Shown one piece after another: positions 6,494 through 13,821 of a stretch of DNA of 17,476 bases. The stretch's first letter is position 1. The number at the start of each line of letters is the position of its first letter. The translations under genes and the position numbers were made by a program. This stretch comes from Candidatus Rokuibacteriota bacterium (GTDB taxonomy: Bacteria > Methylomirabilota > Methylomirabilia > Rokubacteriales > CSP1-6), in the NCBI GenBank assembly GCA_003220195.1, contig QHRT01000260.1, forward strand, positions 1 through 17,476, given 5' to 3'. Below the pieces are notes generated by a model, which worked only from the letters and a program-made list of their open reading frames with translations, made no database searches and was not told where the DNA came from.

Positions 6494-6922
6494 ATGAGCA
6501 AGGCAACCGGCGACTCTGGCCCCGAGTATCGGCACGTCGACGACATGGAGTGGGAGACGCTGCGGTTCCCCGGTCAGCTGAGCAAGATGGTGTTCCACCC
6601 GCGCCCGGAGCGGCCGACCGAGCCGAACACGGGCTTCGTGCGCTACGAGCCCGGCGCGTTCAACCCGCGGCATCGTCACGACTTCGCGCAGGTCTGGTAC
6701 ATCCTCGAAGGCACGTTCAAGATCGGCGACCGTACGTGCGGTCCGGGCACCGTCGTCTACCATGCCGCTCCTCATTACGAGGAGGATCTGTCGACCGACA
6801 CGGGCGGTCTCATGTTCTTCGTGCAGTACACGGGCCCTGAGACCGGCAAGGGGCCGATCTACGACGGGCGCTTCAACATGAAGGAGCGCAAGCCTCTCTC
6901 GGAGGAGAACCTGACGGTCTAG
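6494..6922 (+). CDS. Small cupin-domain protein
   Basis: The 142-residue soluble protein has a single cupin beta-barrel. Cupin motif 1 is seen as PGAFNPRHRHDFAQVWYILEG, with the two metal-binding histidines of HRH and Gln where most cupins have Glu. Motif 2 is CGPGTVVYHAAPHYE. Metal-binding single-domain cupins of this kind serve as small dioxygenases, isomerases or ligand sensors. The anti-sigma ChrR cupin domain is a distant relative, but no zinc-binding anti-sigma segment or sigma factor is adjacent, so function cannot be assigned. The ATG at 6494 is preceded by GGAGG. The gene starts 41 nt after the antitoxin stop on the same strand, so it may be read partly from the higBA promoter. A perfect hairpin follows 16 nt after the stop. 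Confidence 0.85.
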   Translation: MSKATGDSGPEYRHVDDMEWETLRFPGQLSKMVFHPRPERPTEPNTGFVRYEPGAFNPRHRHDFAQVWYILEGTFKIGDRTCGPGTVVYHAAPHYEEDLSTDTGGLMFFVQYTGPETGKGPIYDGRFNMKERKPLSEENLTV

Positions 6923-6938
6923 CGCGCTCATCGCCGCC

Positions 6939-6968
6939 CTGACGTCGAGTGTCATGACTCGACGTCAG
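6939..6968. terminator. 12-bp perfect hairpin after the cupin gene, possible terminator
   Basis: Arms CTGACGTCGAGT (6939-6950) and ACTCGACGTCAG (6957-6968) pair perfectly around a 6-nt loop, beginning 16 nt after the cupin stop. No T-tract follows, so it is not a textbook intrinsic terminator. Its position and strength suggest transcript 3'-end formation. The rest of the 264-nt gap up to 7186 shows only short imperfect stems and no recognisable riboswitch. Confidence 0.45.
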
Positions 6969-7186
6969 CGGTGACGCATTCCGGCACGGATCGTAGCCGC
7001 CCCCCGCGACGCACAGCCAACGACGCGGATTTCGAACGGCCTGAGACCGGCACGCTTCCTGCTCCTCACACCACGCCCGGCGTCTGGCTGGTAACGGCGT
7101 GCGTGCGCACCAGACCCCGTGCCCTGGGCAGCGGACCGGCTGCCGGCAAGGTAGTACCCGAGACGCTCCGAAAGGGGACTGCTTCT

Positions 7187-7607
7187 ATGCGGCGTATGAC
7201 GGTATTGATACCTATAGTCGCCTTTGCCATTGCAATCACCTGCCCGGCAACCCGCCTCGCCTCGGCGCAGACCGTGCTGACCGGGAGCCCCACCGTCGTC
7301 GAGGGCACGATCTCGATGATCGTGGAGGACGATTTCGCGAAGGGCCGCGCGACGAAACACTATTTCCTCGATCAGACAGCGTCGCGCGGACGGCACGATC
7401 TCAAGCTGAGCCCGCACCAGGCCGACAACGTTCGACCCGGGATGAAAGTGCGCATCACGGGCAAACTCGCCGGAGACGTCCTCAGCGCGGATCCGGCCGA
7501 CGGGGGCGTCCTCGTGCTGGAGGAGCCCGCTGCCGCCGCGCCCCTCGCCGCCCGCAAGGTCCTGCTCCTGCTCGTCGACATCGTCGATTCGAAGAACGTC
7601 AAGCACG
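7187..7607 (+). pseudogene. Fragment 1 of the metalloprotease: signal peptide and N-terminal domain
   Basis: A Sec-type signal peptide (cleavage likely after ASA, before QTV) is followed by about 75 residues forming a strand-rich, probably OB-like domain and by RKVLLLLVDIVDSKN, the first strand of the catalytic domain. Meaning is lost after about 7600, although the frame stays open to 8299. The domain has a close stand-alone paralogue at 9882-10253. Confidence 0.7.
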
Positions 7608-7664
7608 CCCACCACCGACACGGCGGCGAAGCTCACGTTCGGATTCAATACGACCGCCGCCAGC

Positions 7665-9380
7665 GTGGACGGCTGCTATCAGGACAGCTCGTTCGGAGCG
7701 CTCGGCATGGGCGGCGCGTCGTACCCGGGCACGGATCTCGACGTGCAGCGTGTGACGATCTCGGACACCGTCACGTCGTGCAACTACACGTCGTGGGGGA
7801 CGAAGGCGGATGCCGCGGCGACGAACAGGTCCAGTTACCAGCACCGCGTCTATGTCGTGCCCTCGGACGTGAACTGCGGCTGGGCGGGTCTGGCGTACAT
7901 CAGCTCGTGCCCCGGCTCGCTCTGCCAGGCCTGGGTGAAGGCATACGATGGCGCTCCGTGTGGCTTCGTGGACGCGGTCGCGCACGAACTCGGTCACAAC
8001 CTCGGCCTGATGCACGCCTCCTACGACACCAACAACGACGGCTCCATCGACTGCGAATACTGCGACGACTCGGACTTCATGGGATACGCCGAGGGGAACC
8101 TGCGCCCGGTGAACGGGCCGCACCGGGTGCAGATGGGATGGGTCACCGGGGCGGGGATCATCGACGCGAGCGGGGGCGGAACGTTCAGTCTCTCGCCGCT
8201 GAACCAGCCCGGCGCCCCGCTGCCTCAGGTCGCACGGATCCTCCCGTCCACCGGCGACCCGTACTACGTGAGTTATCGAACTGCCATCGGCTACGATAGC
8301 TTGCTCACGAGCACGATCTATTCGCCGGGCGTCGTGGGCGAGATCAGCATTCACCGCTGGCCGGGCGGTATCACCAACACCCGCTTCATCACGTCCCTGG
8401 GTGACGGCCAGGTCTTCACCGATAGCGCCAACGATCTGACGATCGTCCAGAACGTCCATTCGGCATCCTCGGTCACGTTCACGGTCCTCACCGGAGTGGC
8501 GCCGCCCACAAACCTGAAGGCCACCACGAGTGACTCGCAGGTGGCGCTGTCGTGGACGGCGAGCGTCGGTGCTCAAGGTTACATCGTGAAGCGCGCCACC
8601 GCCGCCGGAGGCCCGTACGCGATCGTGGCGGCGAGCGTCGTCGGAACCGGCTACCTCGATGCGCCTCTGGTGAATGGGCAGATCTACTACTACGTCGTGT
8701 CGGCGGTGAGCGGGACGGACGAGAGCGTGGACTCTCTGCCGGTCTCGGCCACGCCCAACGGCGTCGATCTCATGGCGACCGCCGTCAGCAATTCGCCCAT
8801 GCTGGTGGCGCCCGGCGCCAGCTTCTCGGTCAGCGACACGGTCAAGAACAACGGGCTCGGGACGGCCGGCGGATCGACCACGCGATACTATCTCTCCGCC
8901 GATCAGCAGAAGAGCGCCGGGGACGTGCTGCTCGGCGGGACCCGGTCGGTGCCGAGCCTCGGTGCCGGGCAAACCTCGAGCGGCAGCGCCACCGTGACGA
9001 TTCCGGCCGCCGTGCCTTCGGGCACGTACTACCTCCTGGGCTGCGCCGACGATCTGAACGCCGTCACCGAGACCAACGAGACGAACAACTGTCTCGCCTC
9101 GGCGACCACGGTCCAGGTGGCCGCGGCCGGGCCGGACCTCGTGGTCACGGTCGTCGGCAACCCGACGACTCCCGCGGCCGCCGGCGGCACGTTGAAGGTG
9201 ACCGACACCGTCAAGAATCAGGGGACGGCTGCCGCCGGGGCGTTCACGGTGCGGTACTACCTCTCGGTCGATACGCAGAAGGACGGCAGCGATGTGCTCC
9301 TGACCGGCAGCCGTTCGGTGTCGAGCCTGTCCGTGGGCCAAACCTCGAACGGCAACCTGAACGTGAGGATGCGCCGATGA
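7665..9380 (+). CDS. Fragment 2 of the metalloprotease: catalytic domain, FN3, CARDB 1 and part of CARDB 2
   Basis: This is the longest intact piece (571 residues from ATG 7665), but protease sense in this frame already begins upstream at about 7600, so 7665 is unlikely to be a true start. Relative to 7665, the zinc site HELGHNLGLMH starts at residue 107 (ligands His107, His111, His117; catalytic Glu108) and the Met-turn methionine is residue 139. Paired cysteines (VNCGW, SSCPGSLC, DCEYC) suggest disulfides, as expected for an exported enzyme. FN3 starts near residue 278. The frame ends at TGA 9378-9380, created by the deletion in CARDB repeat 2. Made alone it would lack a signal peptide. Confidence 0.7.
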   Translation: MDGCYQDSSFGALGMGGASYPGTDLDVQRVTISDTVTSCNYTSWGTKADAAATNRSSYQHRVYVVPSDVNCGWAGLAYISSCPGSLCQAWVKAYDGAPCGFVDAVAHELGHNLGLMHASYDTNNDGSIDCEYCDDSDFMGYAEGNLRPVNGPHRVQMGWVTGAGIIDASGGGTFSLSPLNQPGAPLPQVARILPSTGDPYYVSYRTAIGYDSLLTSTIYSPGVVGEISIHRWPGGITNTRFITSLGDGQVFTDSANDLTIVQNVHSASSVTFTVLTGVAPPTNLKATTSDSQVALSWTASVGAQGYIVKRATAAGGPYAIVAASVVGTGYLDAPLVNGQIYYYVVSAVSGTDESVDSLPVSATPNGVDLMATAVSNSPMLVAPGASFSVSDTVKNNGLGTAGGSTTRYYLSADQQKSAGDVLLGGTRSVPSLGAGQTSSGSATVTIPAAVPSGTYYLLGCADDLNAVTETNETNNCLASATTVQVAAAGPDLVVTVVGNPTTPAAAGGTLKVTDTVKNQGTAAAGAFTVRYYLSVDTQKDGSDVLLTGSRSVSSLSVGQTSNGNLNVRMRR

Positions 9381-9813
9381 CCTGAACGCGGTGACCGAGC
9401 GCGACGAGTCGAACAACTGCAAGGCCTCGGCGACCACGGTGCAGCTGACGCTTCCCGATCTCATCGTCACGGCGGTGACGAACCCGCCGGCGACGGCGGT
9501 CGCCGGTGGGATCTTCAAGGTGACCGACACGGTCAAGAATCAGGGAGCCGTCGCGGCTCCGTCGTCAATGCTCCGCTACTATCTCTCGACAGACCAGCAG
9601 AGGGGCGGCGGCGATGTCCTTCTCGGCGGCGGCCGATCGGTATCGAGCATGAGCGCCGGGAAAACCTCGAGTGGCAATGCGAACGTGACGATCCCGGCCG
9701 GCACGCCCCCCGGCTCCTACTATCTGCTCTCCTGTGCGGACGACCTGAGCGTGGTGCCGGAGCTCAACGAGACCAACAACTGCCTCGCCTCGGCGAGCAC
9801 GGTGGTCGTGCAA
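8766..9813 (+). repeat. Three tandem CARDB-type repeats within the metalloprotease gene
   Basis: Units begin at about 8766, 9132 and 9454. Each shows D-L-(V/M/I)-x-T, GGx(L/F)KVTDTVKN or a close variant, a YYLS(A/V/T)DxQ strand, GDVLL or SDVLL, ADDL, and ends NNCxASAxTV. CARDB domains are extracellular Ig-like adhesion modules. Repeat 2 is about 41 bp shorter than repeat 1, lacking the TIPAAxPSGTYYLL strand. Confidence 0.8.
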
Positions 9814-9816
9814 TGA
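9391..9816 (+). pseudogene. Fragment 3 of the metalloprotease: end of CARDB 2 and CARDB 3
   Basis: Protease-repeat sense resumes here in the third frame: residues ERDESNNCKAS complete CARDB repeat 2, and the PDLIVTAVTNPPA...ADDLSVVPELNETNNCLAS unit is repeat 3. The GTG at 9391 is only the first possible start; the piece has no signal peptide or ribosome binding site and is best read as the severed C-terminus. Confidence 0.7.
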
Positions 9817-9843
9817 GGGTGCCCCGGGGAGTTGCACCGGATT

Positions 9844-9861
9844 CCTGATGTCGGCGTCAGG
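9844..9861. other. Small hairpin after the protease gene
   Basis: CCTGATG (9844-9850) and CGTCAGG (9855-9861) form a 7-bp stem with one G-U pair and a TCGG tetraloop. It is 7 nt upstream of a second, larger hairpin. No T-run follows. Confidence 0.35.
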
Positions 9862-9867
9862 CGAAGA

Positions 9868-9898
9868 GTAACCTGTCCCTCGTGCAGGGGCAGGTTAC
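9868..9898. other. 13-bp hairpin over the start region of the small secreted protein gene
   Basis: GTAACCTGTCCCT (9868-9880) and AGGGGCAGGTTAC (9886-9898) pair over 13 bp with a single G-U wobble around a 5-nt loop, CGTGC. The loop contains the GTG at 9882-9884. It could be the terminator of the upstream gene, an operator, or an RNA structure controlling translation of the next gene. No T-tract follows. Confidence 0.45.
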
Positions 9899-10253
9899 GT
9901 TCGTGACGCTCGTCGTTGTCGCGTGTGCCGTCGCAGCGGCCGTGACGGGATCTGCGTCGGCTCAAACCGAAGTGCCGGGACAGGCGGTCGTCGTCGAAGG
10001 CACGATCGCGATGGCCGTCGAGGATGATTTCCGGAGCGGCCGCGCGACACGACGCTATCTTCTGCAGCCGTCGGGGTCCAGCGCGCCCTACGACCTCGAG
10101 CTGACTCCGCGTCAGGCCAATTCCGTCCAGCCCGGAATGAGGGTGCGCGTCACCGGGCGACTGCACGGCAGTGTCCTGACCGCCGACCAGACGGATCAGA
10201 GTGTGGTGATCCTGGACGCTCCCGCGTCCGGTGTCTCGAACCAGGCTCGCTGA
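9882..10253 (+). CDS. Small secreted protein, stand-alone copy of the protease N-terminal domain
   Basis: The 123-residue protein has a signal peptide (hydrophobic VTLVVVACAVAAAV, cleavage likely after ASA, before QTE) and a mature part of about 90 residues. The mature part aligns without gaps to the N-terminal domain of the protease fragment at 7187: VVVEGTI.M.VEDDF..GRAT..Y, D-L-x-L-x-P-x-Q-A, V.PGM.VR.TG.L.G.VL.AD. By eye roughly half of about 85 positions are identical. No catalytic residues or cysteines are visible in the mature part. Likely roles are an exported inhibitor, chaperone or binding partner of such proteases, by analogy with free-standing protease propeptides; this is inference. 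The start is uncertain: GTG 9882 lies in a hairpin loop, whereas GTG 9903 gives a cleaner signal peptide. Gene order suggests duplication of the protease 5' end. Confidence 0.72.
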   Translation: MQGQVTFVTLVVVACAVAAAVTGSASAQTEVPGQAVVVEGTIAMAVEDDFRSGRATRRYLLQPSGSSAPYDLELTPRQANSVQPGMRVRVTGRLHGSVLTADQTDQSVVILDAPASGVSNQAR

Positions 10254-10284
10254 AGAGCCCGCGCCGACCGGTTCACCGCCATAG

Positions 10285-10290
10285 TAGAAT
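10285..10290 (+). promoter_or_regulatory. Candidate -10 element (TAGAAT) of the aldo/keto reductase-liv operon
   Basis: TAGAAT (five of six consensus bases) lies in the 60-nt gap before the operon. A start about 7 nt downstream would leave a short leader containing the GGGAGGG ribosome binding site. No convincing -35 is visible. Confidence 0.35.
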
Positions 10291-10301
10291 CCGCGCCTGA
10301 C

Positions 10302-10308
10302 GGGAGGG
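10302..10308 (+). promoter_or_regulatory. Ribosome binding site of the aldo/keto reductase gene
   Basis: GGGAGGG lies 5 nt before the ATG at 10314 and fixes that start. Confidence 0.7.
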
Positions 10309-10313
10309 AATCG

Positions 10314-11300
10314 ATGCACTACCGGAAGCTCGGGAACAGCACGCTCGAGGTCTCGGCCGTCGGGCTCGGACTCATGTCGATGTCCGGCGTCTACGGCCCC
10401 TTCGACGAAGAAGAATGCGTCGGGGTCATCCAGCACGCGATCGGCCGCGGCATCAATTTTCTCGACTCGTCCGACATGTACGGCTGGGGACAGAACGAGA
10501 CGCTGCTCGGCCGGGCCATCAAGGGACGGCGGAACGACGTCGTCGTCACGACCAAGTTCGGCCAGGTGCGGAGCCCGAGCGGTGGGCCGAACCTCGTGAA
10601 CGGACGGCCGGAGTACGTGGCGCAGGCGTGCGATGCCAGCTTGAAGCGCCTCGGCGTCGAGACGATCGACCTCTACTTCCAGCATCGCGTCGATCCCACC
10701 GTGCCGATCGAGGACACGGCCGGCGCCATGGCGCAGCTCGTCGAGCGCGGGAAGGTGCGCTTCCTCGGTCTCTGCGAGGCGGCGCCCGCGACGATCCGTC
10801 GCGCCCACGCCGTCCATCCGATCAGCGCGCTCCAGAGCGAGTATTCGCTGCTCTATCGCAAGGACGCCGAGGAGACGCTGCCGACGCTGCGCGAGCTCGG
10901 CATCTCGTTCGTCGCCTACTCGCCGCTCGGGCGCAGCTTCCTGACCGGCACCGTCCACACACCGAGCGATCTCCCCGAGGGCGACCGGCGTCTGGCCCAT
11001 CCGCGATTCCAGGGCGAGAACCTCCTTCGGAACGCCGAGCACGTTTCCAAGATTGAGAGGATTACGAAGGACAAGGGCTGCACGCCGGCGCAGCTGGTCC
11101 TGGCCTGGCTCCTCGCGCAGGGACGGGACGTCGTGCCGATCCCGGGCACCAAACGGAAGAATCGCCTCGACGAGAACGTGGGCGCGCTCGACGTCCAGCT
11201 GAGCCCTGACGACGTGCGCCGGATCTCGGAGGCCCTTCCCGTCGGGGCCGCGGCCGGGACGCGCTACCCCGAGGGCCAGATGAAGACCGTTCACGTGTAA
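10314..11300 (+). CDS. Aldo/keto reductase
   Basis: The 328-residue cytoplasmic NADPH-dependent oxidoreductase reduces aldehydes or ketones within a TIM barrel. The catalytic tetrad is visible: Asp51 and Tyr56 in FLDSSDMYGWGQNE, Lys81 in TTKFG and His124 in YFQHRVD. The N-terminal YRKLGNSTLEVSAVGLG, the YSPLGRSFLTG segment and the cofactor-binding PIPGTKRKNRLDENV complete the family pattern. It is closest to the YajO/pyridoxal-reductase/auxin-induced group of AKRs, whose substrates vary widely, so none is assigned. The stop TAA is followed with zero spacing by the livH ATG, so the gene is the likely first cistron of the transporter operon. This suggests it may act on a compound the transporter imports. 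Confidence 0.95.
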   Translation: MHYRKLGNSTLEVSAVGLGLMSMSGVYGPFDEEECVGVIQHAIGRGINFLDSSDMYGWGQNETLLGRAIKGRRNDVVVTTKFGQVRSPSGGPNLVNGRPEYVAQACDASLKRLGVETIDLYFQHRVDPTVPIEDTAGAMAQLVERGKVRFLGLCEAAPATIRRAHAVHPISALQSEYSLLYRKDAEETLPTLRELGISFVAYSPLGRSFLTGTVHTPSDLPEGDRRLAHPRFQGENLLRNAEHVSKIERITKDKGCTPAQLVLAWLLAQGRDVVPIPGTKRKNRLDENVGALDVQLSPDDVRRISEALPVGAAAGTRYPEGQMKTVHV

Positions 11301-12155
11301 ATGACGTTCTGGACGATCCAGACGCTGAACGGCCTCTCGTTCGGCATGCTGCTCTTCCTGCTCGCCGCCGGCCTCTCGCTGATCTTCGGACTCATGCGCA
11401 TTCTGAACCTGGCGCACGGGTCCTACTACGTGCTCGGCGCGTACGTCGCGCTCTCGGTCGTCCAGGCGACGGGAAGCTTGCTGCTCGCGACGATCGCCGG
11501 CATCGCGGCGGTGACCGTGCTCGGCATCCTGATGGAGCGCCTGCTGCTCCGGCGTCTCCCGACGGAAGAGCTGCCGCAAGCGCTCTTGACGTTCGGGCTC
11601 CTGCTCATCATCGGCGACCTGTCGCTGTGGATCTGGGGCGGCACGCCGCAGACGCTGCCGCGCCCGGAAGCGTTGTCGCGGTCGCTTCGGCTTGGCCCCC
11701 TCGTATTCCCGTCGTACCGGCTCTTCGTGATCGGCGTCGGCGCCGTCGTCGGCGTGCTCCTCTGGGTATTCCAGGAGCGGACTCGGCTCGGCGCGATGAT
11801 CCGCGCGGCGATCGACGACGCGGAGATCGCGCGGGCGACCGGCATCGACGTCTCGAAGCTCTCGACGGCGGTGTTCGCGCTCGGCGCGGCGCTCGCGGCG
11901 CTCGGCGGCATCATCGGCGGCCCGCTGCTCGGCGTCTATCCCGGCGCGGATTTCGAGATCTTGCTGCTCGCGTTCGTCGTCGTCATCATCGGGGGGCTCG
12001 GCAGCCTGAAGGGCGCGCTCTTCGGCGGGCTCGTCGTGGGGCTGCTCGACAACTTCGGCAAGGCGCTCTTCCCCGAGCTCGCGATGTTCACGATCTTCGC
12101 GCCGATGGCGATCATTCTCGCGGTGCGTCCGACCGGCCTCTTCGGCTCCCCATGA
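11301..12155 (+). CDS. livH: Branched-chain amino acid-type ABC transporter permease LivH
   Basis: The 284-residue polytopic membrane protein is the first of two permeases of a HAAT-family importer (branched-chain amino acids, other amino acids, amides, urea or aromatic acids). Family marks are the opening LNGLSFGMLLFLLAAGLSLIFGLMRILNLAHGSYYVLGAY, the cytoplasmic coupling segment GAMIRAAIDDAEIARATGID (about 171-190) and the late GGLGSLKGALFGGLVVG. About eight hydrophobic segments are apparent. Its ATG directly follows the aldo/keto reductase stop, so translation is probably coupled. Its own stop overlaps the livM start in ATGA. Substrate specificity resides mainly in a binding protein, which is not in the window. 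Confidence 0.94.
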   Translation: MTFWTIQTLNGLSFGMLLFLLAAGLSLIFGLMRILNLAHGSYYVLGAYVALSVVQATGSLLLATIAGIAAVTVLGILMERLLLRRLPTEELPQALLTFGLLLIIGDLSLWIWGGTPQTLPRPEALSRSLRLGPLVFPSYRLFVIGVGAVVGVLLWVFQERTRLGAMIRAAIDDAEIARATGIDVSKLSTAVFALGAALAALGGIIGGPLLGVYPGADFEILLLAFVVVIIGGLGSLKGALFGGLVVGLLDNFGKALFPELAMFTIFAPMAIILAVRPTGLFGSP

Positions 12156-13078
12156 CGCGGCCGATCGCCGTCGTCGCGAGCACGCTCGTCCTCGTCGTTC
12201 TGCCGTTCGCGCTCACGTCGTACCAGCTCGGGCTGCTCACCAAGATGCTGATCTTCGCGATCTTCGCGATGAGCCTGAACCTGATCCTCGGCTATGCCGG
12301 CTTGCCGTCGCTCGGCCACGCCGCCTATTTCGGCATGGGCGCCTACACCGTCGGGCTGCTGGCGCTGCGCGTGCGCGACAACTTCTGGCTCGACTTCTTC
12401 GCGGGCCTGGTCATGGCCACGATCACCGCGGCGCTGTTCGGGCTGCTCGCGCTGCGCGCCAAGGGATCCTATCTCCTCATGATCACGCTCGCGCTCGCGC
12501 AGGTCCTGTGGGGCATCGCGTTCGGCTGGCGGTGGCTCACGGGCGGCGACGACGGATTGCCCGGGGTTCCGCGACCCGGCGCCGGCCTGCCGTTCTCCCT
12601 CGCGGAAGGCGTGCGCTTCTATTATTTCGTGCTCGTGCTGTTCGCGCTTGCCGTCGCCGTCCTCGCGGTGATCGTGCGGTCGCCGTTCGGTCAGGCGCTG
12701 GTCGGCATCCGCGAGAGCGAGCGACGCATGGAAGTCCTCGGCTACAACACGTGGCGCTACAAGTACGTGGCGTTCGTGCTCGCCGGACTGTTCGCCGGGC
12801 TCTCCGGAAACCTCTTCGTCTACTACAACGGCTTCGTGAGCCCCGCGTACCTCTCGATCGTGTTCTCGGCCACCGCGCTGATCATGGTGATCCTCGGTGG
12901 CGCCGGGACGCTCCTGGGGCCCGCGCTCGGCGCGGCGGTGATCGTGCTGGCCGAGAACACCATCAGCGCCCAGACCGAGCGCTGGGTGACGGTGCTCGGC
13001 GTGATCTACGTCGCGGTCACGCTCTTTGCCCCGGGCGGCCTCATCGGGCTCGCGCGCGCGCGGCAGCGGGCGGCGTGA
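12152..13078 (+). CDS. livM: Branched-chain amino acid-type ABC transporter permease LivM
   Basis: The 308-residue polytopic membrane protein pairs with LivH to form the channel. Recognised by MSLNLILGYAGLPSLGHAAYFGMGAYTVGLL near the N-terminus, ALRAKGSYLLMITLALAQVLWG, the coupling helix GQALVGIRESERRMEVLGYN and the C-terminal VILGGAGTLLGPALGAAVIVLAE. It lacks the extra N-terminal ~100 residues of E. coli LivM, as is common in HAAT systems outside enterobacteria. The start ATG 12152 overlaps the livH stop by 4 nt (ATGA), and its TGA stop overlaps the livG GTG start by 4 nt (GTGA). Confidence 0.95.
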   Translation: MTRPIAVVASTLVLVVLPFALTSYQLGLLTKMLIFAIFAMSLNLILGYAGLPSLGHAAYFGMGAYTVGLLALRVRDNFWLDFFAGLVMATITAALFGLLALRAKGSYLLMITLALAQVLWGIAFGWRWLTGGDDGLPGVPRPGAGLPFSLAEGVRFYYFVLVLFALAVAVLAVIVRSPFGQALVGIRESERRMEVLGYNTWRYKYVAFVLAGLFAGLSGNLFVYYNGFVSPAYLSIVFSATALIMVILGGAGTLLGPALGAAVIVLAENTISAQTERWVTVLGVIYVAVTLFAPGGLIGLARARQRAA

Positions 13079-13821
13079 GCGCGCTCGCGGTCGACGGGCT
13101 CTCACGCGATTTCGGCGGCCTCCGTGCGCTTCACCAGGTGACGCTCGCGATCGAGCCCGGCGAGCGCCGGGTGATCCTCGGGCCGAACGGCGCGGGGAAA
13201 ACGACGCTGTTCAACCTGATCACCGGGCTGCTCGCGCCGACCGCGGGACGCATCCGGCTGTTCGATCGCGACGTGACCCGCCTGGCGCCGCACGCCCGCG
13301 CGCAGCTCGGACTCGGGCGCACGTTCCAGATCACCACGCTGTTCCCGAAGCTCAGCGTGATGGACAACGTCCTGCTCGCGGTCCAGGGCGCGGATCCCGT
13401 CCGCTTCGCGCTCCATCGGCCGCGCGCGGCGTATCCGCATCTGCGCGAGCGCGCGGAGCGATTGCTCGGCCAGTGGGACCTGCTCGATCGCGCCGAGGTC
13501 CCGGCCCGGCGACTCTCGTATGGCGAGCAGCGCCAGGTCGAGCTGATCCTGGCGCTCGCGACCGAGCCGCGCGTCTTGCTGCTGGACGAGCCGACGGCGG
13601 GACTGTCGCCGGCCGAGACGGCGTCGGTCGCGGCGATGATCGGTCGCTTCCCGCGCGACGTCACGATTCTCCTGATCGAGCACGACATGGACGTGGCGCT
13701 GGAGCTGGCGGACCGGGTCACGGTGCTGCACCAGGGCGTCGTCCTGGCGGAAGGGACGACCGCGGTCATCAAGAAGGACGCGCGGGTGACGGAAATCTAC
13801 CTGGGCACGGAGAGCGACTGA
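13075..13821 (+). CDS. livG: Branched-chain amino acid-type ABC transporter ATPase LivG
   Basis: The 248-residue cytoplasmic ATPase energises the importer. Walker A is GPNGAGKTT (36-44), the Q-loop lies in GRTFQITTLFPKLSVMDNV, the signature is LSYGEQ (147-152), Walker B is VLLLDE (167-172), followed by PTAGLSPAE, and the switch histidine is in LIEHDMDVAL. The GRTFQ segment and the VxxNVLLA motif are typical of LivG rather than LivF. The GTG start at 13075 is chosen because it gives a 4-nt overlap with livM (GTGA) and puts the first strand ALAVDGLSRDFGGLRAL at the right distance. The upstream part of the same open frame is antisense-like noise inside livM. Confidence 0.95.
   Translation: MSALAVDGLSRDFGGLRALHQVTLAIEPGERRVILGPNGAGKTTLFNLITGLLAPTAGRIRLFDRDVTRLAPHARAQLGLGRTFQITTLFPKLSVMDNVLLAVQGADPVRFALHRPRAAYPHLRERAERLLGQWDLLDRAEVPARRLSYGEQRQVELILALATEPRVLLLDEPTAGLSPAETASVAAMIGRFPRDVTILLIEHDMDVALELADRVTVLHQGVVLAEGTTAVIKKDARVTEIYLGTESD

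Larger units (their letters stand above)
7187..9816 (+). pseudogene. Secreted M11/gametolysin-like metalloprotease with FN3 and CARDB repeats, doubly frameshifted
   Basis: Three reading frames join end to end into one protein of about 880 residues. Frame of 7187: signal peptide (MRRMTVLIPIVAFAIAI...ASA), then an N-terminal domain (VVEGTISMIVEDDFAKG...VRPGMKVRITGKL) and the start of the protease (ARKVLLLLVDIVD). Near 7595-7620 sense moves to the next frame, which carries GFNTTAASVDGCYQ, the zinc site HELGHNLGLMH (7983-8015) and Met-turn FMGY. An FN3 domain (8496 to about 8760) and CARDB repeats 1 and 2 follow. At about 9370 a 41-bp gap in repeat 2 shifts sense to a third frame, which finishes repeat 2 and all of repeat 3. 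The start has AAGGGGA 9 nt upstream. An intact version would be an exported zinc endopeptidase with binding modules. As written no full protein can be made, unless the lesions are assembly errors. Confidence 0.82.

Noticed and set aside
7060..7180. Riboswitch in the leader of the metalloprotease gene
   Set aside because: Only short imperfect stems are present; no conserved core of c-di-GMP, cobalamin, Moco or other known classes could be recognised.
7590..7625. Programmed ribosomal frameshift in the metalloprotease
   Set aside because: No slippery sequence, internal ribosome binding site or following structure is evident, and a second unrelated lesion exists downstream.
7599..9536. 645-codon minus-strand frame opposite the metalloprotease
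   Set aside because: Antisense to domains with unmistakable protease, FN3 and CARDB motifs; composition is low-complexity and charged.
9720..13105. Long minus-strand frames opposite the aldo/keto reductase and liv genes
   Set aside because: Charged, repetitive composition without motifs, and antisense to well-identified genes.
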